Shown here: positions 30,642-38,159 of the stretch, in pieces
How positions within the stretch are numbered: position 1 is the stretch's first letter
How the letters are laid out: every line of letters starts with the position of its first letter
Source: Nostoc sp. T09
Lineage (GTDB): Bacteria; Cyanobacteriota; Cyanobacteriia; Cyanobacteriales; Nostocaceae
Length of the DNA stretch: 43,879 nucleotides
Direction: 5' to 3'
Assembly: GCF_002154695.1 (NCBI RefSeq)
Contig: NZ_MTAV01000014.1
Location: 1-43,879, forward strand
Notes under the pieces: generated by a model
Told to the model about the DNA's origin: nothing
Seen by the model: only the letters and a program-made list of their open reading frames with translations
Databases searched by the model: none
Translations under genes and position numbers: made by a program

Positions 30642-31161
30642 AATGAAATAAAAGTGCGTAATCCAGTTTATTAGTGGCAGGCTATGATTGGTGCCGTAGG
30701 TTTAGCGAATTTTCTTTTGTTGATATATAAGAAAATATATTTTGGTTCTTCAGTACCTAGTATGCTAAATTTACGTGAGAAAATCTCAAAAAGCTTGGTA
30801 TACATGGGAAATCATGCTTATTTGTCAGATTATTTCTTAATATTGCCTCTTTCCCCTGTTCCCTCTTAAAGACTATGAATTTAGCATAACAAGTACGGTA
30901 GAGCCTATATTTTTAGCTTCTCATTGCATATTCATCAGCAAATTATGCTAGAGCAATTGCATCCAGCATCGTTAAAGTTAGTTAATGATTAGCTTTAATG
31001 TCTTTAACTAGGGATTGGCGTTTATACTGATTTCCAAGTTGGATAATTCTAGTTGACGAACGGGTTGATCGTCTAGGCGATCGCTAACAAAATTCTCTAA
31101 AATTATTTTTTGTAATACAATAAATATTACAAAATGAATTGTTAGGATATTTTCGCTATTT
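30642..31161. other. 520-bp intergenic region before the RNA ligase gene
   Basis: No supported gene. GTTAAAG (30971-30977) and CTTTAAC (31002-31008) form a small inverted repeat, a HIP1-overlapping AGGCGATCGCT lies near 31076, and the strong dyad at 31108-31134 immediately precedes the RNA ligase gene. Confidence 0.5.
31108..31134 (+). promoter_or_regulatory. Dyad TTTTGTAATA-N7-TATTACAAAA before the RNA ligase
   Basis: Two exact complementary 10-bp arms separated by CAATAAA, ending 27 bases before the RNA ligase ATG. The symmetry and TGTAAT/ATTACA core are those of an operator for a dimeric repressor; as RNA it would form a stable leader hairpin. No matching regulator gene is adjacent. Confidence 0.5.
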
Positions 31162-32223
31162 ATGGACGCAGTAGATAGCAACATCAATGAGTGGACGTAC
31201 CTCAGCTATGAAAAGATTCCGGAGAATTTCAATAAATGGGGTTTGACAGAAGCCGATTATCGCCTTTTCAACAAAACAGATTGGGTGGTAACGGAAAAAA
31301 TTCATGGTGCTAATTTTGGTATAACTACCAATGGTTCACAAGTCCGCTTTGCCAAAAGAAAAGAGTTTTTACAGCCAGAAGACGATTTTTTTGATTATCA
31401 ATCTTTAAAAGATAAATTAGCGCACCAGGTAAAAGAGATATTCCAAATTTTGCAGTCCGAAGCTCCGTTGCAAAGAATATATGTTTATGGTGAATTGTTT
31501 GGCGGAGAGTATCCCCACCCAGATGTACCTGCTGTTAATCGTATTCAGGCTGTACAAACTGGTGTTTATTACTCACCAAAAATAGAATATTGTGCTTTTG
31601 ATATTGTTGGGTTAGAGAGTCAAAATCTAGCATTAAGATATTATCTAGATTATCAAATATCGCTCAAGCTGTTTCAGCAAGTGGGAATAATAGCAGCAGA
31701 ACCATTATTTATCGGTAAATATGAAAAAGCTTTAGCATATAATATTGAGTTTGAGTCTACAATTCCAGCAGCTTTAGGTTTGCCTAAGCTACCTTTTGTG
31801 AATAAGGCTGAGGGAGTTGTAATTAAACCACTTCATTCTATTTATATAGAGACAGGTAAACAAAGAATTCGTCCAATTCTGAAAAAGAAGATTCCGGAAT
31901 TTGCAGAAGATAGCCGATTTCATCAGGCGCAAAAATGGACTGTGCAACAACAGCCAATAATTACTCAACAGATGAGTATAGAAGAGGAATTGACTCAGGA
32001 AATGCTGGCTTTAGTAACGCCTACCAGGTTGAACAATGTTATTTCTAAATTGGGTAGAGTTTCTGTAAACAAATTAGTGGAATTATTAGTTAAAGATGTA
32101 TTAGAAAGCTTCCAAGAAGAGTACGAAAGTATTTTCAATGCATTAGAAGATGCTGATCGGCAAAATATGATTGAGCGATTAAATCAAGCATCGCAACAGT
32201 TAGTTGATGATTACTTCCAATAA
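31162..32223 (+). CDS. RNA ligase, Rnl2 (T4 RnlB) family
   Basis: A 353-residue nucleotidyltransferase that would seal RNA 3'-OH/5'-phosphate nicks through an enzyme-adenylate. Motif I is TEKIHGAN with the adenylated Lys at K46; motif III is YVYGELFGG (E111); IEYCAFDIVG corresponds to IIIa; motif IV is EGVVIKP (217-223); motif V is in ILKKKIPEF (239-247). The order and spacing match Rnl2-type ligases. After about residue 255 a helical C-terminal domain (EEELTQEMLALVTPTRLNNV) replaces the T4 C-domain and would give RNA specificity. RNA ligases often act in repair of tRNA cut by toxins, but no nuclease, kinase or RtcB partner is adjacent; a strong operator-like dyad precedes the gene. Confidence 0.9.
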   Translation: MDAVDSNINEWTYLSYEKIPENFNKWGLTEADYRLFNKTDWVVTEKIHGANFGITTNGSQVRFAKRKEFLQPEDDFFDYQSLKDKLAHQVKEIFQILQSEAPLQRIYVYGELFGGEYPHPDVPAVNRIQAVQTGVYYSPKIEYCAFDIVGLESQNLALRYYLDYQISLKLFQQVGIIAAEPLFIGKYEKALAYNIEFESTIPAALGLPKLPFVNKAEGVVIKPLHSIYIETGKQRIRPILKKKIPEFAEDSRFHQAQKWTVQQQPIITQQMSIEEELTQEMLALVTPTRLNNVISKLGRVSVNKLVELLVKDVLESFQEEYESIFNALEDADRQNMIERLNQASQQLVDDYFQ

Positions 32224-32229
32224 CTTTTA

Positions 32230-32260
32230 GATGCCCGACTTCTTGAAGAAGTTGGGCATC
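32230..32260. terminator. Strong hairpin between convergent genes
   Basis: GATGCCCGACTTCT (32230-32243) pairs with AGAAGTTGGGCATC (32247-32260) around a 3-base loop, with one G-U pair. It fills the 53-bp space between the RNA ligase and carotenoid oxygenase stops. There is no U tract, so it is either a bidirectional barrier or a copy of a REP-like hairpin. Confidence 0.5.
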
Positions 32261-32276
32261 TTAGAAACCTGCAAAA

Positions 32277-33710
32277 TTAATTTGGTTTCCATGTACCGTG
32301 AAAACTTGGAGGAATAACGCTAGGTAATCCTAGTTTACAAACAGGCGGTTCATCCAGGCGATCGCTATCAAATACCCAAACTTCACTACTATCAGAATTA
32401 CCGTCATAGACAACGGTTACCAGCCAACTTTGCTCTTGATTTTGCGCATCTTGAACGTAAATGGGTTCTGAACAATAGCAGTTTTCGCCTAAATCTGCTT
32501 CGGTAAAGGTTTCAGTTTGGTGATCGAAACGGGCGATCGTGTTTAATATTTCTTGACTAATATCTGATTCTTGGCGGAATGAAGACATATATGTATACCG
32601 TGAGACTTGCCCAACATTTTGCTGAGGTACACCCGGAAATTCACAATGTCTGTCTATTAGTTCTTGAATTGCTGTAACTTTACCTGTGTCGGGATGTAGA
32701 TGAACGCGCGTTAGCGTGCTCTTAGCAGGAGTGTGAGTTTCTCCTGTGGCTACTTCTTTAAGGTACTGGTTAGTCTGAAAATCTTGATAACGGGCGATAT
32801 CAACAATTACTGTACCGCTAGCATCAACATAACCGTTGGCAAAATGCCATTGAAACCAAGGTTCGGTTTGTCCCCGACTTACCAAAGATAAGTTTTCACG
32901 GTCAATCACCAAAATTTGAGTACCTACTTCTGGGTGCCATTTTAGTGAATCGCTATATGGGCTGGTCCCAAACAGAAGAGGCCAAATATTTACCCGCACA
33001 GCTGGGGCAAAAAATACAAGATACTGACCCGCTAGTACAAAATCATGGATTAAGGGTACACCTTCTACAGTGAACTTGGCTTTTTGGAGAATTTTGCCAG
33101 TAAAATCGCTCTTGTAAACATTGAGCGTAGCATTTGGCCCAGGACTAACGCCAAAGTTAAAAATCTCTTTAGTTTGGTAGTCAACTTTGGGATGAGCAGA
33201 ATAAGGTAATCCCTTATCCAAAGCACCTAAATTATCTAAACCTCTAGTTTCCAAGGTTTGAAGGTCAAGGGCATAGGGGTTATCACCTTCCCAAAGTGCC
33301 AGTAGTTTATCAGGTAATGCCAATACTGAGGTATTAGCTGAATTCTTGACTGGTCTGCGCCACTGATTCCAAATTGCCCCTGGTGCGGTCATGCCATAGT
33401 TACCGTAAAGCAGTGTACCTGAGGCTGCTTCTTCTTGATAACCAGTGGTTTGCACGTAGCGATAAACTCCGGTTGCTCCTGCATCGGTAAAATTCACAGC
33501 TAGAATTGCCCCATCTCCATCAAACCAGTGTCCTACATGAATCCCGCCACGTTCTAGGCGTGCAGGGCCATTGCGGTAAAGTGTGCCGCGTAAACCTTGC
33601 GGGATGTTGCCAGAAAGAATCGATAATTCCGTAGAAGGAAATTCGGTCGCAGGTTGAGCGATCGCCTGAGACCAAGCTCTTTTCGTTGACTTTCTCTCAA
33701 GTGTATGCAT
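32277..33710 (-). CDS. Carotenoid cleavage oxygenase
   Basis: The start is set at ATG 33710 (MHTLERKSTKRAW), with GGAG about 12 bases upstream; the longer frame would overlap the region upstream of the divergent gene. The 477-residue enzyme is a seven-bladed non-haem iron oxygenase that cleaves carotenoid or apocarotenoid double bonds. The four iron-binding histidines are identifiable: H173 (YSAHPKVD), H222 (PLIHDFVL), H289 (FQWHFANGYVD) and H471 (PSFHGTW). The N-terminal GNIPQGLRGTLYRNGPARLE and HWFDGDGAILAVNF blocks are also conserved. The substrate cannot be assigned. The length equals that of cyanobacterial apocarotenoid oxygenases. Confidence 0.93.
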   Translation of the reverse strand: MHTLERKSTKRAWSQAIAQPATEFPSTELSILSGNIPQGLRGTLYRNGPARLERGGIHVGHWFDGDGAILAVNFTDAGATGVYRYVQTTGYQEEAASGTLLYGNYGMTAPGAIWNQWRRPVKNSANTSVLALPDKLLALWEGDNPYALDLQTLETRGLDNLGALDKGLPYSAHPKVDYQTKEIFNFGVSPGPNATLNVYKSDFTGKILQKAKFTVEGVPLIHDFVLAGQYLVFFAPAVRVNIWPLLFGTSPYSDSLKWHPEVGTQILVIDRENLSLVSRGQTEPWFQWHFANGYVDASGTVIVDIARYQDFQTNQYLKEVATGETHTPAKSTLTRVHLHPDTGKVTAIQELIDRHCEFPGVPQQNVGQVSRYTYMSSFRQESDISQEILNTIARFDHQTETFTEADLGENCYCSEPIYVQDAQNQEQSWLVTVVYDGNSDSSEVWVFDSDRLDEPPVCKLGLPSVIPPSFHGTWKPN

Positions 33711-33895
33711 ATAAACTTTGCTCTCCAAATTAAAGGAACTTCTACAAGGATTTAGGCGTGACGATTGAGTCAATTAAGTTTAGTAAAATTGAGCGAAAGA
33801 ATAATCACTCCCAATGTAGTGAAAGAGGAGAAAATTTCTATCTTTTTGTCTTAAACCTTTTATTACCTTGCGTAATTTGTGCGCTCACAACTTTT

Positions 33896-34039
33896 ATGAT
33901 TACAGCCCTAACTCACATTTTCTCAAATCACTACAAAACTAGTGCAGTGCTGGCAGTCATAGCCGCATCTATCCTTTCTACAACTAGTGTAACTGCTCAA
34001 ATACCGTCAGATAATCTAGCCCGGATTTCTTACTTGTGA
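33896..34039 (+). pseudogene. Orphan signal-peptide ORF, perhaps a truncated gene
   Basis: From ATG 33896 a 47-residue frame reads MITALTHIFSNHYKTSAVLA then VIAASILSTTSVTAQ, a well-formed secretion signal with an AQ cut site, but only about 12 residues follow before TGA. This looks like the 5' end of an exported-protein gene that lost its body, or a tiny secreted peptide. No downstream frame carries an obvious continuation before the lipoprotein at 34151. Confidence 0.35.
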
Positions 34040-34150
34040 GAAATCCAGGTCATAGCCGTTGTCATGCTCAAATAAAAACTCAAGGTGCTAAAAATAGATT
34101 TTGAGTATAAACTAAAACCAATTTTCCAGAATTGGTAACTAGGTGCAATA

Positions 34151-34675
34151 ATGTCTACTGCTACGGTTAAGGCTTGTAGTTTGGAGCGAAAAATTTATCT
34201 TAACGCCCACAGCTTTGGCAGAGCGATCGCTTTATTAATGATGCTGTGGGGGTGTGCAGCACCTGGTTTTAATGCCTCTAATGTCACTTGGAAGACTTAT
34301 ACTAATACCCGGTACGGCTTTGAGTTTCCCTATCCTAGCAACTGGAATGCTTTACCACCACCAGAAAATGATGATGGGGTTGCCTTTGTCTCTTCAGAAA
34401 AAAATACAGTAGAAATTCGCTCTTGGGCGGGTAACCGGCTACCAGAGTCTTTCAACCGGAATACTAAAGTTACCGTCAATCCCAACTTTAAGACGGCCCA
34501 AGGAATACCTGGGGTAATCGTTGTAGAAGTGGGTCAGCAAGTAAGTTCAATGACTCTCACAATTACTCAGGGACAAGTTAAATACTACTGGCAAGGCCGA
34601 AGCCAAAGCCAAGATTTTACTGATTACTACCGTTTTTTTTACTACGTTGCCCAGCAGTACAAAGTTCCTAAGTAA
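34151..34675 (+). CDS. Lipoprotein with PsbP-like domain
   Basis: A 174-residue protein with hydrophobic residues 24-34 followed by a lipobox-like LWGCAAP (Cys35), so it is probably lipid-anchored. The mature part opens YTNTRYGFEFPYPSNWNALP, a phrase typical of PsbP-like and related small lumenal or periplasmic domains, then DDGVAFVSSEKNTVEIRSW and a strand-rich end (SMTLTITQGQVKYYW, FFYYVAQQYKVPK). True PsbP is larger and acts on the photosystem II lumenal side; this short form is only similar. Start ATG 34151 is accepted although it leaves a long basic n-region. Confidence 0.7.
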   Translation: MSTATVKACSLERKIYLNAHSFGRAIALLMMLWGCAAPGFNASNVTWKTYTNTRYGFEFPYPSNWNALPPPENDDGVAFVSSEKNTVEIRSWAGNRLPESFNRNTKVTVNPNFKTAQGIPGVIVVEVGQQVSSMTLTITQGQVKYYWQGRSQSQDFTDYYRFFYYVAQQYKVPK

Positions 34676-34946
34676 TTAATTATACAATTTGTCATAAATT
34701 TCCTTGACAAATGCCTTGACAAAATTTCGGCTCATCAGCACCAATTATGAAATTTTCTGTAGAAGTTGGGCAAAGCACAGCAAAGAAAAAAGCTGAAGCA
34801 AAAAAGAATAGAATTTTCCTTTTGCCTTTAAAACCTTTTCCCAGCTATGGCAAACAGCACTTTGAAAAAACATCTGTTGAGTAGTTTACCCCTTTGGATA
34901 GTTGAGAGGTGACACAAACCTGGTAGATTTAGCTTACAGCGAGTGA

Positions 34947-36113
<1,167 letters not shown>

Positions 36114-36120
36114 GATGAAG

Positions 36121-36155
36121 AGTCCTGAGTACCGAGTCCTGAGTGCTGAGTAGGG
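36121..36155 (+). repeat. Heptamer tandem repeat AGTNCNG (five units)
   Basis: Units in exact 7-bp phase: AGTCCTG, AGTACCG, AGTCCTG, AGTGCTG, AGTAGGG. This fills the space between sqdB and the DUF4291 gene and is a short tandem repeat of the type known from heterocystous cyanobacteria. Related blocks occur at 39615-39642 and 42151-42185. Confidence 0.85.
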
Positions 36156-36165
36156 TAAATTCTGT

Positions 36166-36810
36166 GTGCGGCTGATTACAGAACCTTATTTAAGTCAAGT
36201 AAGTCGCTGGCCAAAAACTGGTCGTCATATCCTAGCGCAATATGATGACCAGTCAATTATTGTTTATCAAGCGTATCGTCCAGCTATTGGTAACTTCGCT
36301 GCTGCACACGGTTATTTTGGTGGCGAATTTAGTCTAGATCGCATGAGTTGGATCAAGCCTAATTTCTTGTGGATGATGTACCGTTCCGGTTGGGGTACAA
36401 AAGCAGGACAAGAGGTGGTATTGGCTATTTGGATTAAACGCTCGGCTTTTGATGAAATTTTAGCGATGGCTATTCATTCCAGCTATATTCTAGAACTTTA
36501 TCCCAATAGAAATGCATGGCAAACAGCCCTGAAGCAGTCACAGGTTCGCTTACAATGGGACCCCGATCGTTACCCATCTGGAGCCAAGTTAGAGCGCCGT
36601 GCTATTCAGTTAGGGTTACGAGGAAAAGTGCTAGCTACTTATGCTAAAGATTGGATTTTGAATATTGAGGACATCTCCGATTTTGTCCAAAAACAGCGAC
36701 AAAACATTAATTCTGACTGTACAGAATTGATTACGCCACGGGAGACAGTTTACGCTGTGATTGAGAAAGAAACGCAAAAGAAGCTGGAATTATCTGCTTG
36801 GACTGAATAG
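36166..36810 (+). CDS. DUF4291 family protein
   Basis: A 214-residue protein of the DUF4291 family: ILAQYDDQSIIVYQAYRPAIGNFA, RMSWIKPNFLWMMYRSGWGTK, QEVVLAIWIKRSAFDEIL, then VRLQWDPDRYPSGAKLERRAIQLGLRG. The start is GTG 36166; no ATG fits ahead of MRLITEPYLS. Family function is unknown, although the conserved Tyr/Arg/Trp-rich pocket suggests a small enzymatic or nucleic-acid-linked fold. It lies between sqdB (52 bases upstream, filled by heptamer repeats) and sqdX (6 bases downstream), an arrangement not expected for the sulfolipid pair, so it is probably an insertion that stayed cotranscribed. Confidence 0.87.
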   Translation: MRLITEPYLSQVSRWPKTGRHILAQYDDQSIIVYQAYRPAIGNFAAAHGYFGGEFSLDRMSWIKPNFLWMMYRSGWGTKAGQEVVLAIWIKRSAFDEILAMAIHSSYILELYPNRNAWQTALKQSQVRLQWDPDRYPSGAKLERRAIQLGLRGKVLATYAKDWILNIEDISDFVQKQRQNINSDCTELITPRETVYAVIEKETQKKLELSAWTE

Positions 36811-36816
36811 TTGTTC

Positions 36817-37953
36817 ATGAAAATAGCCCTATTCACTGAAACCTTTTTGCCTAAGGTTGATGGCATTGTAACGCGCCTGCGTCACACCGTTGACCACCTA
36901 CAGCGTCATGGAAATCAAGTCCTAGTGATTGCCCCGGAAGGCGGGATCACCGAACATAAAGGAGCGAAAGTTTATGGCGTGACTGGCTTTCCTTTGCCAT
37001 TGTATCCAGAATTAAAAATGGCTTTACCGCGACCAGCCATTGGTTACGCCTTAGAAGAATTTCAACCAGATATCATCCATGTCGTAAATCCAGCAGTTTT
37101 GGGATTGTCTGGGATATTTTATAGCAAAGTCCTCAAAATTCCTTTAGTGGCGTCTTACCATACCCATTTACCCCAATATCTCCAACATTACGGCTTGGGG
37201 ATGCTGGAAGGCTTGCTCTGGGAATTACTTAAAGGCGCTCACAATCAAGCCGAGTTAAATCTATGTACTTCCACAGCGATGGTGGAAGAATTAACAGCAC
37301 ATGGTATTGAACGGGTAGATTTATGGCAAAGGGGGGTGGATACAGAATTATTTCATCCTGATTTAGCTAGTGTCGAGATGCGATCGCGTTTAACACAGAA
37401 TCACCCAGAAAGTCCGTTGCTACTCTACGTTGGTCGTCTATCTGCCGAGAAAGAAATTGAGCGCATCAAACCGATTTTAGAGGCAATTCCAGAAGCACGG
37501 TTGGCATTGGTAGGAGATGGCCCTCACCGCCAAGCGCTAGAAAAACACTTTGCTGGCACGAACACCAACTTTGTCGGTTATCTCATGGGACGGGAGTTAG
37601 GTTCTGCCTTTGCGAGTGCAGATGCTTTTATCTTTCCTTCCCGTACAGAAACACTGGGATTAGTTCTACTAGAAGCAATGGCGGCTGGTTGTCCAGTAGT
37701 CGCAGCTCGTTCGGGCGGAATTCCTGATATTGTTACAGACGGGGTTAATGGCTATCTCTTTGAGCCAACAGCAGATATTCAAGGTGCAATTACCGCTACT
37801 GTTCGCCTTTTACAGGAGAAACAAGAATGTGACCTAATCCGTCAAAATGCTCGTAGAGAAGCCGAAAGGTGGGGATGGGCAAACGCCACACGCCAGCTAC
37901 AAGATTACTATCAAAAGGTGCTGTTTTCTCAAAAGTTAACTAGAGCTATCTAG
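36817..37953 (+). CDS. sqdX: Sulfoquinovosyltransferase SqdX
   Basis: A GT4 glycosyltransferase of 378 residues that moves sulfoquinovose from UDP-sulfoquinovose to diacylglycerol at the membrane. It starts at ATG 36817 (MKIALFTETFLPKVDGIVTR), six bases after the DUF4291 stop; a TTG two codons earlier is less likely. The N-terminal Rossmann half includes HVVNPAVLGLSG and SYHTHLPQYLQHYG, the donor half LLYVGRLSAEKEIERI, LVGDGPHRQ, and the EX7E motif E278/E286 in SRTETLGLVLLEAMAAG, then AARSGGIPDIV. With SqdB it completes the SQDG pathway. Confidence 0.95.
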   Translation: MKIALFTETFLPKVDGIVTRLRHTVDHLQRHGNQVLVIAPEGGITEHKGAKVYGVTGFPLPLYPELKMALPRPAIGYALEEFQPDIIHVVNPAVLGLSGIFYSKVLKIPLVASYHTHLPQYLQHYGLGMLEGLLWELLKGAHNQAELNLCTSTAMVEELTAHGIERVDLWQRGVDTELFHPDLASVEMRSRLTQNHPESPLLLYVGRLSAEKEIERIKPILEAIPEARLALVGDGPHRQALEKHFAGTNTNFVGYLMGRELGSAFASADAFIFPSRTETLGLVLLEAMAAGCPVVAARSGGIPDIVTDGVNGYLFEPTADIQGAITATVRLLQEKQECDLIRQNARREAERWGWANATRQLQDYYQKVLFSQKLTRAI

Positions 37954-38117
37954 CTAAGCATTTGAACACAAATGGTACTAAGTTAACCCATAGGACGGAT
38001 GCGCAAAAGCAAGATGCGGGGACATTGAGAGATTTTGAGAAAAATTATCTTCGCGTCCCCCTTCGGCTGATTTTTGTGTGCTGTGGTAATTCTCAGTTAA
38101 ATGGTGTATAGCAATAT

Positions 38118-38150
38118 AAATCTAAAATCTAAAATCTAAAATCTAAAACT
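38118..38150 (+). repeat. AAAATCT heptamer tandem repeat at the cyclase start
   Basis: AAATCT followed by three exact AAAATCT units (38124-38144) and a degenerate AAAACT, ending 10 bases before the adenylate cyclase ATG. This replaces any ribosome-binding site. Such heptamer tracts are common in heterocystous cyanobacteria. Confidence 0.85.
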
Positions 38151-38159
38151 AAAATTCCC

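Noticed and set aside
30684-30869. A 61-codon hydrophobic frame before the RNA ligase gene
   Set aside because: AT-rich chance frame with no ribosome-binding site; it lies in a gap with promoter-like features.
33758-34039. Longer reading of the orphan signal-peptide frame, starting at 33758
   Set aside because: The first 46 codons lack any signal or family feature and the export signal begins at the internal ATG 33896.
36121-36155. Short regularly spaced repeats that might suggest a CRISPR fragment
   Set aside because: The unit is a 7-bp direct tandem without spacers, and no cas gene is present.
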